This document shows positions 1 through 12,045 of a stretch of DNA of 64,000 bases, piece after piece. Position numbers and translations under genes: made by a program. Within the stretch, counting starts at the first letter, position 1. Every line of letters begins with the position of its first letter. The notes under the pieces are model-generated. The model was not told where the DNA came from, made no database searches, and was given only the letters and a program-made list of their open reading frames with translations. The DNA is from Drosophila persimilis (lineage: Eukaryota; Arthropoda; Insecta; Diptera; Drosophilidae): positions 1 to 64,000 of the forward strand of contig NW_020825358.1 in assembly GCF_003286085.1 (NCBI RefSeq), given 5' to 3'.

Positions 1-9
1 ATATATATG

Positions 10-24
10 CACACACACACACAC
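10..24. repeat. (CA)n microsatellite at window edge
   Basis: About seven CA units follow a short AT run at the first bases of the window. It is one of many CA/TG tracts in this sequence. Confidence 0.9.
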
Positions 25-409
25 CGCCCCACATTAATTACAAAATTATATATTTATTTTATGAGCTCTTAACGTTATGATTCAATTAAGCAGCATTCAG
101 GAGCCGTCGTCCAGTGCCATATAGATTTCATAAAGAACTTCAACTTTAATGGAAATACACTTTTTACGCTACTGGAAATCAGTTTTTTTTTTGTTTTATG
201 GCCCATTCGATCGAGTGTCTATATGGAATTATTATAATTGCACCCCCACACGCTTACGGCAGACGAATAAATTTAATTACGATTATTAATTAAATCAGAT
301 CATAACAAAAAAAAAAAGGCACAAAAAACAATCAAGAGATATTTGTTCTTGTGGAGAGACAGAGGGGGTTTCTGTGGTGTCTATGACTATTTTATGGACG
401 TCTATGGAT
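25..409. other. Non-coding AT-rich leader
   Basis: No open frame of note. The stretch contains ATTAATTA-type homeodomain-like words and short A runs, and it leads into the first AT-rich repeat island. Confidence 0.6.
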
Positions 410-910
410 GGAAGCCATGAATTGTAGATTTTTTTTGGGTTCATAAAAGTCTTTAGGGAATATTGAAATATTTATTTATTTCATTTTGATTATTTAAATA
501 ATGGAAATGGATGTATCATTTGGATGGATATCATTTTAATTATTTAATTTAATTTAATTAAAATTTTAAATTAGAAAATGGATTGAGTTTTGCAAATGGC
601 TGGAAGCCATGAATTGTGGAATTTTGTTGGGTTCATAAAAGTCTTAAGGGAATATTCAAATATTTATTTGTTTAATATTAATTAATTAATTTAATTTAAT
701 TTAAATTTTAAATAATGATTCAGTTTTGGAAATAGATGGAAGCCATGAATTGTGAAATTTTGTTGGGCTCATGAAAGTCTTAAGGGAATATTGAAATATT
801 TATTTATTTAATATTAATTATTTAATTTAATTTAATTTAAATTTTAAATAATGGAAAGTGTTTTTGTTGGATCTAAAACTGTTTTGTGGAAAAGCATGGA
901 AGCCATGAAT
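410..910. repeat. Diverged tandem repeat around GGAAGCCATGAAT
   Basis: The word GGAAGCCATGAA recurs at about 410, 602, 738 and 898. Each copy is followed by a shared string with CATAAAAGTCTTAAGGGAAT and then by ATTTAATTTAATTT filler. Spacings are about 192, 136 and 160 bp, so the copies differ mostly in the length of the AT filler. No coding potential is seen. Confidence 0.8.
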
Positions 911-911
911 C

Positions 912-1052
912 ATAAAAGTCTTAAAGAAATATTCAAATATTTTTTTTTGGTAAATTAAATTAAATATTTCATAATTTTAAATTTAATAATATTAAATTAA
1001 ATATTTAATTTAACAAAAAAAAAATATTTGAATATTTCTTTAAGACTTTTAT
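912..1052. repeat. Perfect inverted repeat, 37-bp arms
   Basis: Arm 1 (912..948) is exactly the reverse complement of arm 2 (1016..1052). The core word is AAGTCTTAAAGAAATATTC. The spacer of 67 bases is itself AT-rich and partly self-complementary, so a transcript would form a long hairpin. Arm 1 is the end of the fourth copy of the neighbouring tandem repeat, which means arm 2 is an inverted extra copy. It could also be the product of a local fold-back duplication. Confidence 0.85.
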
Positions 1053-1590
1053 TAATTTTATTATTTAATTTAATTTAATTTAATTAAAATTCTAAATAAT
1101 TTTAAAACCTTTTCTAGGCGTGCAGTAATTAAAAAAAAATACTTAAATCTAGTACTAGGACTTTTTTGATAGCAATTTTGAAAATTGTATGATATTCGGG
1201 CTGTTTGAACACCTGGCCTTCGGTAAAGCGGGTTTTAAATTCCCAAAAACCATACATTTCCGTACATTTATTATTTGCTGTGCGTTTAAATATGAAAAGA
1301 GCAGAACTTACTTGTTGAAACATCTCGAAATTTGTCCAGTTGATTATTTATTTAGTTGGGTGTTGTTTTTGTTCGTGGTCCAAAGAGAAAGTTGTTTCCG
1401 TTGTTGGTTTTGATATTTATATTGTGTGTTTTAAACGTATATTTATAACGATATAACTACAAAAAAAATGCCACTTCCACACACAAGAGTGGAAAAGTGG
1501 AAAACTTCATGACACACGTTAAAAAAAAAACAACAACAACCAACACAGAGGCACTTTGGACTGTTTACAGTTAGCAGCTAACAAGTTGGA

Positions 1591-1611
1591 TCTCTCTCTC
1601 TCTCTCTCTCT
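1591..1611. repeat. (TC)n microsatellite
   Basis: An uninterrupted TC run is followed by GCTCTCGCTCGCTCTCTC. It is GA-rich on the minus strand. Confidence 0.9.
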
Positions 1612-2062
1612 GTCGCTCTCGCTCGCTCTCTCAGACACAGCACACAGTCCGCTGTCCGCTGTCCGCAGTCCGCAGTCCCCAGTGGCCAGTCGCCAGTCGC
1701 CAGTCGGAGCTGCAGTCCCCAGTTCCAGTCCACAGGCAGACAATAAAATTTGCGCCATAAATCAATTTCAAGTTGCAAAGTCGTCGTCGTTCCACCTCTG
1801 ACTGGACAACCGGGAACCGACGACGAGAACTGGACCTGGGAACCACAACAGAACAGACAACAGACTGAACAGAAACAGCAACAGAAACAGAACTCAGAAC
1901 TCAGATCTGATCCACTGGCTGGGCCAGTCTGCCGATGACTAAGATTTATTTTGTGGGCAACTGCTGGGAGCTGGGAGCTGGGAGCTTTGGGTTCTGGCAA
2001 CAGCGGCTGCTGGCGTGATACTGCACAAGGCCGGCTGGCAGGATGAACCACGGAGCCTGGCG

Positions 2063-2094
2063 CTGGCACTGGCACTGGCACTGGCACTGGCACT
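2063..2094. repeat. (CTGGCA)n hexanucleotide array
   Basis: About five perfect CTGGCA units run into inverted GCCAGTG copies. The same hexamer recurs as CACTGC or GTGGCA runs near 23.2, 36.4 and 52.9 kb. Confidence 0.9.
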
Positions 2095-2796
2095 GCCAGT
2101 GGGCACTGCCAGTGGTCCCTCTCCTCCCTTGTCCTTTGTCCTGGCCAGAGATGGACCGTGCCACACACAGAAAAGGGGGTGGCATTGGCCATGGCAGTGG
2201 CACACACAAACGCACACATACCCACCCCCCTCAGACATACATATGCAAATTAACGGGAGTTGAAAATAAAAATGGAGCAGCCAGCAGCCAGCAGCCAGCA
2301 GCATCAACCGCAGCAGCGGAGCAGCGAAGCAGCGACAGCGACGCCAGCGCCAACAGCGACTGCAATTTTTTCTAATGAAGCGCGGTTGTTTTTTTTGTTC
2401 CCTAAAGCGGGGAAATGCTTTTTGGAGTTTTCTCTGTTGTAATTTCGAAATGGAGTCGAAAATTGAGCAAATCCTCCACGCAAACCGCAGAGTGGAAAAA
2501 AAAGGAGAGATACACCTAGCAACAACAGGGAAAACCACCCTCACACCAGATAGACCCCCCCCCCCCCCCCGCGCTTAGAGGCACAACCGTCTACCCCTAT
2601 GGCAAGAGGCACAGCCCCTACCCCTCCTCCAGCCTATATACAATTTATGTGCGCAAATCGCGAGGCGCAAAAAAAAAATCAAGAGAAAAATCAACGTTTT
2701 GTGATGTGCCACATGCCACATGCCACCCCCTGCAAAATGAGGGTGAAACGTGGATGCGACTCCCCACAGAAACCGCCGGCATTTGAGGGCTAAAAT

Positions 2797-2827
<31 letters not shown>

Positions 2828-2828
2828 A
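2797..2828. repeat. (CAA)n trinucleotide array
   Basis: About ten ACA/CAA units precede a purine-rich AGCGGCAG stretch. Confidence 0.9.
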
Positions 2829-3230
2829 GAAGCGGCAGAAGAAGAAGCGGAAACAGCGACTGAAGCAGCGGCAGCGGCAGCGGCGGCAGCAAAAAAAAAA
2901 AATGCTGCTAAAAATCCAATATGGCTACAATTTGCTGAGCAACAGACAGAGACAGCCACAGGGGGAGAGCCAGCTAGCGAGCGAGCGAGAGCGAGAGAGA
3001 GAGAGCGAGCGAGCCAGTGCGAGCGGGAAAAAAGTTGTGTTCTTTTTTTTTCCGCCTGGCAACGCAGCGAAACGAACTAAGTAGTGGGCGGGGATGGGCG
3101 GGGATGGGCTGGGAGGGTGGCTGGCTGGCTGGCTGAGTGGGTGTCGTGTCGTGTCGGTGTCGGTGGGTAGAAAAGAAAGAAAAAAAAACTCCGCCCCCTT
3201 TTCAAGACAAGCGTCTGCGCGCGAAGGTGT

Positions 3231-3262
3231 AGGCAGAGGCAGAGGCAGAGGCAGAGGCAGAG
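3231..3262. repeat. (GGCAGA)n array
   Basis: Five hexamer units in tandem, perfect apart from the ends. Confidence 0.9.
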
Positions 3263-3320
3263 CCAGACGCTGGCAGAGCGCCAGGCAGGGCAGATTTTGC
3301 TCTCACTCAGCGGGCGCCTT

Positions 3321-3361
3321 CTCTCTCTCTCTCTCTCTCTCTTTCTGACTATTAGTCATAC

Positions 3362-3401
<40 letters not shown>
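3321..3401. repeat. Two (TC)n tracts
   Basis: TC runs at 3321..3342 and 3369..3401 are separated by a short unique spacer. The minus strand reads as long GA tracts, the form bound in Drosophila by GAGA factor and CLAMP. Confidence 0.9.
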
Positions 3402-3406
<5 letters not shown>

Positions 3407-4332
3407 TGTCTCTCTCGCTCGCTCTCTTTGGCCGGGCAGAATGAGTAATTAAATGCTTATTAACGGTTCGCTGAGCTTTTTTCCATCGATATAATTAAAC
3501 TCAGATTCTGAGTGCAAAATACCAACCCACTCAACCACTCGTTCCTCCCCTCGCCACCCCCCAGGGCTTCTATGCGATGCATTTTCCAGTTGTTTTTGCT
3601 GCGGCTTTTATCTGTGCAGTTTTCCCGTCATTAAGGCATTCATTTTCTTTTTTCTACATCTACACATCTTCTTCTTGCTTTCCGTGTGCCTCTGTGTGTG
3701 TGTTGCACATTTTTTTGACGCCATTTTGGAAAATGCAATTGTGTTTTGCCCGGTGAGGGGAGGGGATAGGGGTTAAGGTGTGGTGTCATGCCCTGCAGCA
3801 GAATTTTGATGGGCCACGCTTTGATTAATTGGCTACCAACTTGGCCATATGTCGGTGGGCGGCTACACCCTCGAAACCCTCGAAAGTTCAACAAACTAAA
3901 AGCCCCCCCAAAAACGATAAACATTTTATAGCCAGACCCCAAAAAAAAAAAAAACTATCTTTTGGTCATTAATTTCAGGCAATTAAAATTCGTTTCGATT
4001 TTTATTGTCACAGCCATTCGGACACAATGTAATAATTAACCAAACCGAATAGTTTTCTGCAGCAATTCAAATCGATTTATAACGCTTCAAAAACGAGCAA
4101 AAACAAAACGCATAAACGCCGGCCTGGCGATACGTTTTTTTTGGGCCGAAAATTGAATGCACGCCCATTTTGGCGGCTCATTAAAATGTGATTAAATTGG
4201 ATGTCTTTTGTCTCGTATTGGAAATAGTTTTAATTAAATTTTATTTGGTAGGGCGCTAAGCCCTTTCAGTGCTCATTAATTGAGTAATACAATTTAAAGG
4301 GCCAAAATGTTTACAGTATTTATCCTCGACTC

Positions 4333-4340
4333 ACCTTGAA
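4333..4340 (-). other. Candidate 5' splice site (minus)
   Basis: On the minus strand the sequence reads TTTCAAG then GTGAGTCGAG, a near-consensus donor with the intron starting at 4334. Two frames are open across the preceding 75 bases, one containing ATGGCAAAAAGGTTTCAAG. A convincing acceptor or promoter upstream is missing, so this may be chance. Confidence 0.2.
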
Positions 4341-5375
4341 ACCTTTTTGCCATGCAGCAGAATCCTTCGGGCTGGAACAGAGCACTTAATTTGGCCAAAA
4401 GAATGCCGCCTCATTGAGGGCAACAAAAAACAACAAAAAAAAAAACCAACAAAAAAACGTGACTCATTTTCAATTGTACTTTTTGGCCCAAATGGCATTG
4501 CCACTGCACACGGATTTACATTAAAACGCACACAAACAAAAAGATACTCGTAAACACAAGCCCCAGGACGGAGATTCAGATACATTTTGAGAGATTGGGT
4601 GGGGTGGGTGGCATGTCAGCGATACCCAGAATTAAGGCATCCTTTCGGTCCGTGTCCCGGTGGCAATCCTTTCAATGACGCACCACACGCACCGCACACC
4701 CCCCAGTCCCCCCTCTCCGCCTCTGGCGGGCTTCCTCTCCTCTGTTCAGGGCAAGCGACACGCGGCAACTGTCGATGGCGTCGCGGAAAACGCATCAATT
4801 CTGACCAAGGCCCGGTACCCGGACTCGGACCCGGACCCGGACCCAGGCCCGGGACCCGCACCGGAACCGAGACTTGAAGGGAAACAAGACAAAAGCCGAA
4901 AGCTGCGTGCCATAATTCTGCTGCTGCCTCCCTGCCTCGGCGGAAACTTGTTCAATTTGGTTAGACGAAAGGGTTGAGAGAGACAGAGAGAGAGAGTGAG
5001 AGTGAGTGAGTGGACAGCGAAAGAGAGAGCGGAGTGGAGTGGAGTGGCGTGGCGTGGCGTGCGAGAGAGAGTGAGCGTGTTGCCTGTTACGCAGTTTGTT
5101 TGGCGGGGCGGGGGGGTTGTGTGTGCTGTCGAGGCACTTCCAAAACACAAACACAAAACGCGCCACGCACAACAGCAACAAAGAAACACACACTGAGAGA
5201 AATGCCTAAAGGGTTCCAGAAGGGTCAAGGCGGAAAAGGCTCCATCGGGCTCCATCGGGCGATGAATGCTGATCAAAAGACGGCCTAAAAAATCTGCCTA
5301 ATGCCTAATTTTCACATCAAAATTGTATCTGGATAGCCCCTATGTAAGCTCTAAGCTATTTTCCAGGCCTTATGG
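4341..5375. other. Non-coding with GGACCC and GA/GT repeats
   Basis: The stretch contains a (GGACCC)n-like array at about 4825-4862, AGAG and GTGGC runs at 4975-5065, and unique sequence. I see no gene. Confidence 0.55.
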
Positions 5376-5676
5376 CAGGTATCTTTTAACAAAATATGAT
5401 TGAACTATAATTCTTTTTATTATATGTATTATTATTATTATTTGTATTATTATTATTATTATTTGTATTATTATTTGTATTATTATTATTATTATTATTT
5501 GTATTTTTATTAATATTATATTATTTGTATTATTATTATTATTATTATTTGTATTTTTATTAATATTATTATTATTTGTATTATTATTATTATTTATATT
5601 ATTAGTATTACTATTTTTATTATTATCAGGTATCTTTTAACAAAATATGATTAAACTATAATTCTTTTTATTATTT
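5376..5676. repeat. 251-bp direct duplication of a 50-bp segment
   Basis: A segment beginning CAGGTATCTTTTAACAAAAT occurs at 5376..5425 and again at 5627..5676 with only a few differences. Both copies lead into (ATT)n/ATTTGT filler, and the gap is entirely ATT repeats. Confidence 0.85.
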
Positions 5677-5740
5677 ATATTATTATTATTATTATTTGTA
5701 TTTTTATTATTATTATACTATATTATTTTATTATGTACTT
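5425..5740. repeat. (ATT)n with ATTTGT interruptions
   Basis: A long run of TTA/ATT units is interrupted by TTTGTA at semi-regular intervals, with a near-identical string repeated internally. It forms an AT-only island between medium-GC flanks. Confidence 0.9.
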
Positions 5741-5860
5741 TATTATATTATATTTTTAAATATTTTATATGCTTATTTTCGACGATAAATCACAATTTTG
5801 TATTATCTTTTGCTTTTCCCGAAGAAAAATGCTTACCAAAAATTGCCGAAAATTCATTCT

Positions 5861-5989
5861 TTTTTTATAATTATTATTTTCATATGAATTTTCTTGGCGT
5901 GTAACGCTTTGAGCTTTGTTTTTGTGTTTGAGGCTCGCTGTAAAAGTGCGTCATGCCCGGCCAAAGAGTACTCTTCATGGCTAATGTGT

Positions 5990-6030
<41 letters not shown>

Positions 6031-7850
6031 CTTGAGTGTGTTCTAGTGTGAGTGAGTGGAGTGTGGTCAGCCTAGAAGTGTCAAACGTTTAAAGGGGTTA
6101 CAAAAGGTAAGGGTTGTTAGAGAGAGAGAGAGTGGGGAGGGGGGAGGAAACTAGAAGAGGAAACACCAAAGTGCCAGGCAGATGGATAGATGCCTGGATG
6201 AATGGTTGGAGAGCCGACAGCCGACAGCCGACAGCGCAGTCAACTGTATCAAAACTCGATCAAGTTTTTAGATAGCAACCGAAAAAAAGCAACACAGAAA
6301 GGAGATGGGCCAAAAAGCCCATCAAACGATGATCGGTGTTTAGGGGATACCTCTAAATGGTTTGGTTTGGTAGTTCTCTGAAGCTCTATAGAAATGATCT
6401 GCCTCGTGTCATGGCCCCTCTAAACATACCCCCCCTCCCCCCCCTTTTCGGAGTCCATAAACAGGAACGGAACCCGTTCTGCGAGCAAGACACCATTTCT
6501 GGCAGGGTTTGGTCAACCATTCCAAGGGTTAACTAAGCTAAGGGTTGGGTTTTTGGCTTAGCGGCTAAGGGGGTGTTCTGGGCCTGGGCATTCGACTAGA
6601 AAGGTGGTCGTGGTTGTTGTGAGGTCAGCACAGGCCTCGCGTCTCCCCGCCACCCCCCCTCCCCTAACACTCACTCGAACGCGAACGCAAGCACGAGCAC
6701 GAGCACGAACACGAGCGCAAAAAAGCGGGGCAATGCTTCGGCCTTTCACTCAATTGGCGATGTTTACGCTCAGGTGCGCTCTCATTGTTCCATGGGCCGT
6801 GGCTCCGCCCACATTTCGTATTGTGCCTGCGCTGTGCGATGTTTCGAGTGAGCGGACGTCTGCCTGAGTGGAATCGTCGTTGCCCCTCGCCGGCGATGTG
6901 GCGATGTGGCGATGTTTCCCCTAGCCGACTGTTCCCAGGTCCTTTTTTGCCTGCGATTGCATTAGAAGATGCGATGAAAAGTGGATAAAATCTCCGCTAA
7001 GGCAGTGATTTTGTTGTTGTTGCTGTTGGGTTGCTGTCCATGCTAAGGAAATCGCCATCAACCCCTCCATGATTAAACGTATAAATATCACTTTAAGCAT
7101 TTGTCTTTATTATCTGGAAAACAGGCAATAACCCTGATATCCCCCCCCCTTCCCCTCCCAGTCAAACCCCAACACGTCGCGGCCATAAAACTGTCCGAAG
7201 GCGTCTTAAAATCTCAGACAGCGGGGCCTCCTGGCTGGGCGCATAGTTTAATTTGAAAACTGCTTTGTAATTGCTGTGCAAAATTAACATAATTGATGTG
7301 CGTGCCCCATGCCCCGTGCCCCGTGCCCCATAGACAGACATCAGCGATGCTAATCCCATTCCTGCCCATTCCACGGCTAACCGTAAAAGTATCTTCTCTG
7401 TCTGGATACATTGATTGGCGTACAAAGACGCAGCAGGTGGCAGATACAAGACCTAGACGCGGAGACGCGGAGCCGCAGTTGCCGCAGGAGCAGACTCGCG
7501 TCGAGTCTCATTGATTTTCATTTACTTTCGCAATCCTCTCGCTGCGGATGCCCCTGCCGCTTGTTTATTTTTCAGCTGCCAAATCCAATAAACATTCTAC
7601 AAATCGCAGCATTTTCGAATCTGCAGCATCATTGCCGTTTAATTGATTTTCATTTGCCGCGTGCCCCTGCCCCCTGCCAAACAAATTGGAATTGCAACGG
7701 GGGATTCCGATTGGAATTTAACCGGCGGCAGGCTGCAGCCAACCCCCAAAAAGGATTTTTCCACCCAAGTAGCGACATCTATAAGGCCCGTCCTTCGCCT
7801 CCTGGCGGCCAAAATTCTCAAATTATGATTTATATTTGAAGGACATTAGA
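5861..7850. other. Non-coding segment
   Basis: A TG array, GA and GCCGACA short repeats and an ACGAGC-type repeat near 6675-6715 occur in otherwise unique DNA. A TATTTTTCAG acceptor-like site near 7570 has no matching donor. No gene is supported. Confidence 0.55.
5999..6029. repeat. (TG)n microsatellite
   Basis: About 15 uninterrupted TG units. Confidence 0.95.
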
Positions 7851-7899
7851 ATGTGGTGGCATATGGTTCGGATCTTGGCTAGGGAAAGCACCGTGGTGC

Positions 7900-8945
7900 A
7901 AAAGTTGAGATACTTTCCCAATAAAAACATATTTTTCGTGATGTGCTTTTTATACGTTTTATTTTTTTTTAAATAGCTTTAAGAGTGAATATTTATAGGT
8001 TATACAAATTTTGTTTAAAGCTAGTTGTAATTTTTATTTTCTTCACAACATAATTGTATCTTTTATGTGATAATTTTTAAAAAACAAATTTATTTTATTA
8101 CAACAACAAAAAAATATTAAAATAATTCACAATTTTTTTTCTATACATTAAATATTTCTATTAAACTTATAATCACTAAAGAAAGAGGTTAAAAACAAAT
8201 TAAAGTAATTCTAATATTGTATCTATAGATTTCGTTTACAATTTCTCAGTAAAAGAAGGCCTCAAGGAGCTTTGGCAGTGGATTTTTGTGGCTTATTGGC
8301 AGTCTCCAGAACGAGGCGGCATTTAACAAATTAATTTTGAGGTCTTTAATTTAAAAATACAAATGTATCTTATTAAAAAAAAAAAGAAATTAAAATAGTT
8401 CACAATTTTTTTCTATTCCATAATTCAAATATTTTTTCTCTATGGATTTGGTATTCAATTTCTCAGTAAAAGAGGCTTCAAGGAGGCTTCAAGGCTTCAA
8501 CAAATTAATTTTGAAATAATTTCTCTTAAATTTAAAATCAATAAAGACAGAAGTCTTATATTTGAAAATACAAATATATCTTATTAAAAAAAAAATTGTC
8601 ATAATTTTATTGTTATAAATTAAATTTATCTTATTGTATAGTTAAATATATTTTCTCCATGGATTTCGTACACAATTTCTCAATAAGTTTTAAAATAATT
8701 TACAATAATAAATAAATAGATACAATAATAATTGAATAATAATTTAAACATATATTATCCATGGATTTCGTACACAATTTCTCAGTAAAAGAGTCCTCAA
8801 GGAGCAGCACAGAGCGGGGCGGCATTCAACGAATTTATTTTGCAAAAATTTCTCTTAAGTTTAAAATCATTAAACACAGAGAGGTCTCTGCTGTACGGGC
8901 TTAAGTTTATTTGGAGAAGTCTTAAATTTGAGTAATTATAAAACT
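7900..8945. repeat. AT-rich island with diverged tandem repeats
   Basis: A marker string like ATGGATTTCGTACACAAT followed by TTCTCAGTAAAAGAG recurs at about 8226, 8441, 8659 and 8761 (spacings about 215, 218 and 102). Three of these copies carry CCTCAAGGAG-like words, and two carry GGCGGCATTCAAC or a variant. Units are separated by A/T filler. No open frame crosses it. Confidence 0.75.
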
Positions 8946-9814
8946 GTTTTTTTTTTGTCTATTGAACTCTGGCAGGCATCGGATCCTGTTGATCCTGTTA
9001 AACATACCCCCCGCCCCTCCGCCCAACGCCCTTAAATATGAGCATACTCTGCATCTGGTTATTCATAACTTAACGGTTCATTGCCGCTCCCCCTTTTTCC
9101 CTTTTGTTTTCCTACCCCCCTCCCCCCTGCCGGGGCCGTGGCTTTTGCATTTACCGTTAATCAAGTTGATGCGAAAATCCGCCAAGAACAAATGAACCGT
9201 TATCAATTACGTAACGGGCCGCACATCCTTCGGGAGCGCACAGTTTCGCAATTAAAAACTCGCAATGCAAATGCCAGGCGATGCTCGCAGATAGACAGCC
9301 ACGAAGGGGGTTGAAGTTCAGCGTGGGGAGTGGGCCAGGGCCAGAGCCAGGGCCAGGGCCAGGAAGGTCCTCTCTAAGATGCAGGCAAAGAGGTTGTTGA
9401 ACCTCCGTGCGGGCTGGGAAGGGTCCCTTCTCAAAGGGTTCCTCTAGGGGAGGAATTCGATCTGCCCTGCGATTGTTTCGTGGGGTTGTAAGACGCATCC
9501 CGGCCACATCTACACTTAAGATACACTCTTTAAAGATACACTGTTTCACGTTCGTTGATGGACAGCCCTCCAAGAGCACGGTATTAAGTTCCTACGACTT
9601 TGGATACGGCACGTAGGAACTCTATACCTCGCTGATGGTAAAGAGGCTTCGCTTTAGATACTTTTCGCACTGCACTTCCTGGTTCCTGGTTGTTTGACTT
9701 AAGCTGCAATTAGAGCCATAAACGGATTATGTTGCCCACAGATTATTGGCCATGGCTCAATGATGAAATTGGTTTTTGCCAATACTTTGGGCAAATATCC
9801 CCAAAAAAAAGCGT

Positions 9815-9890
<76 letters not shown>
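9815..9890. repeat. (CTGG)19 tetranucleotide array
   Basis: Nineteen perfect CTGG units, 76 bp, end in CGCTCC. This is the longest perfect tetranucleotide array here. Related GGCT/GCCA/GGCA arrays lie near 3117, 12008, 29439 and 41265. Confidence 0.97.
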
Positions 9891-9891
<1 letters not shown>

Positions 9892-10244
9892 GCTCCTTCC
9901 TCTCGCCGGTAGTCTTAAAATTTTATGTTTGCACATTAGCTGGCGCCCGTCGTGGGGTTCTGCAGAAAAAAGGGAAAGGCCAGGGCCGGGGCCAGGGCAA
10001 GGAAGGGTGTTAGTAGAAGTGGCAGATACTTAGATACTTACTTGCATTAGCATGAAATGAAGACAATTTTGCAGCATTCAGCAGCCTTGAGAGATACATG
10101 TACGTGTATCTGAAGCCTGTGCCATAGATACTTGGTCACACCCTACGTGCACGGCCTGCGGCACGCTAATTACCGCACTAGAACGCTGAAAAACTAATCA
10201 ACTTGATTGATTTATCTGACAGAACGGCAAAGGTTGACATTCGA

Positions 10245-10260
10245 GGGGGGGGGGGGGGGG
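10245..10260. repeat. G16 homopolymer
   Basis: Sixteen consecutive G. Its length in the assembly may be unreliable. Confidence 0.9.
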
Positions 10261-10533
10261 AGGCGGCAGCGAAGGCGGCTAAGGCGACTCTTTCACGCCC
10301 ACAAAAAACCACTTGACTGCACACAAATTATCATTTGAATTATATGCAAAATAAATGCATTTGATTGCCGTTGCCGTGGCTGTGTATCTGTTGGATACAG
10401 ATACAGCCAGCACCATGATTTGCATTTCGGTTTTAGACCTTTGTTTGTTTCTACCCCCCCGCCTCCTCTCTCTCTTGGCTGCCATTTGCCATTTGTCTGG
10501 CTGAGACGTAAATCAATTTGGTTTTGGCTTTGC

Positions 10534-10576
10534 CTGTGTGTGTGTGTGTCCGTGTGTGTGTGTGTGTGTGTGTGTC
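10534..10576. repeat. (TG)n microsatellite, one interruption
   Basis: TG units are broken once by TCCG. Confidence 0.95.
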
Positions 10577-12007
10577 TAAGGTAGCAGCAGCACCGCTCTC
10601 TAGAGGGAAATGTTTGCCCGCCCGCTGTGCCAACAGCAAGAGATATTCAATATGTTTGCCTTAACCCCCCCCCACCTGAAGCTCCCTGGCTTCCCTTTTG
10701 GACTGCAGCTGCTGCTGCTGTGGCTGGCTGCCTCCTTGGCCATAATGGCGCCATAACTTTGGGCCCAGCGTCCGTCCAGTACATAAACTGCCCAGAGTCC
10801 TGAGCTGATTAGCATCGCCAGAGCTACTGCCACCGGCCAGCAGTCCTCAGTCCTCAGTCGTCAGTCGTCAGTCCTCAGTCGAGTCTTTGATTGACAGTTT
10901 GCATATATAGTCGTACACAAAAGCCAAAAGCAAACGAAAACTCGCACATAAATCGCTGGCAACTTTCGGCTGCACAACTGCAGAACTGCAGGCCCAGGGA
11001 GCATCGTCTCTCTCTGGGTTTTATGCTCTTCGTGGGGATTGACAGTTTTATCGCTGGCTCTGAAGTGTTGACATTCGGCCAGGCCTAATGGTGATCATGA
11101 TTAGCCGAGTGGTTTATGAGCTGGCCTAAACGGAGGAGAGAGCTTCATGAAATCGAGAATTTATTAGCAAATCCATAAAAGATTGATCTTCAGCTTTGAG
11201 CTGAACATTCCCCCCAGGGCAGATTGCCACCCACCCAACCACCCAACCACCCACCCACCTTGTGGTGCAATTTCTCACTTAGCAAAGAATTAATTAAAGC
11301 GACTGTAGAAATCTCCAGCGCCGCAACGAAAAATTAATTAAAGCAACTAAATTAAAATGTATCAAGTTTTCGGGGGGACCACGCCCAGCCAGCGGCAAAT
11401 GTGTGACGCCCCTTTTTGGAATGGCTTTCGCGGAACGTGAAGTGAAATTTTGATGCAATTTTCAAGGGGGGGCTTGCAAGGGGGGCTGGCAAGGGGGGCT
11501 TGGGGCAGTGAAGATCGGTGGGAATACAATGTATATATAATTTAATTGTTATTGTTGTTGTTGTTGCTGTTGTTGCTGTTGCTGTTTCGGATGTCCAGTC
11601 GGGTTTTTGGGCCCGGGTCCTCCTGTGGACCAGTTTTGTCGCTGCCCACGTCTCTGGGGAGGGGACGTGGATGATGGATGTGCGCCCGGCTGCCGGACAG
11701 ATAAGCTCTGTGGAGGGGTGGAGGGTGGGAGAGGGGGGAAACTTAATTAATTCATATGCATTGAACTTTAATCAAGCGCCAGACGCCTGCCTGCCTGCCA
11801 GCCTGCCAGCCTGCCTGCCAACTGGCCACGGACTCGCAAAAAAAAGTGAAGGCCTGACCATGGAGGCGCCAGAGCCAGTCCACACGCTTCAGATACACAG
11901 CCACAGATACAGATACTCGCTGCCACAGCTCACCTGCTGCGAGTTTTAGATACCTGTGCTATTAGTGTAAACGTGCAGTTTTATGTTATGGCAAATTGCC
12001 GTTGACA

Positions 12008-12010
12008 GTG

Positions 12011-12044
<34 letters not shown>
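12008..12044. repeat. (CCAG)n tetranucleotide array
   Basis: About nine CCAG units, the complement orientation of the CTGG array at 9.8 kb. Confidence 0.9.

Positions 12045-12045
<1 letters not shown>

Larger units (their letters stand above)
1100..4330. other. Non-coding, microsatellite-rich
   Basis: I find no supported gene. The stretch holds CAGT-rich degenerate repeats (1640-1730), TC tracts, a TGGCAC hexamer array, a CAA array, a GGCAGA array and G/C runs. Open frames over them on both strands are translations of simple repeats. Confidence 0.6.

Noticed and set aside
1578..2225. 215-codon minus-strand frame
   Set aside because: It is a translation of TC, CAGT and CTGGCA repeats.
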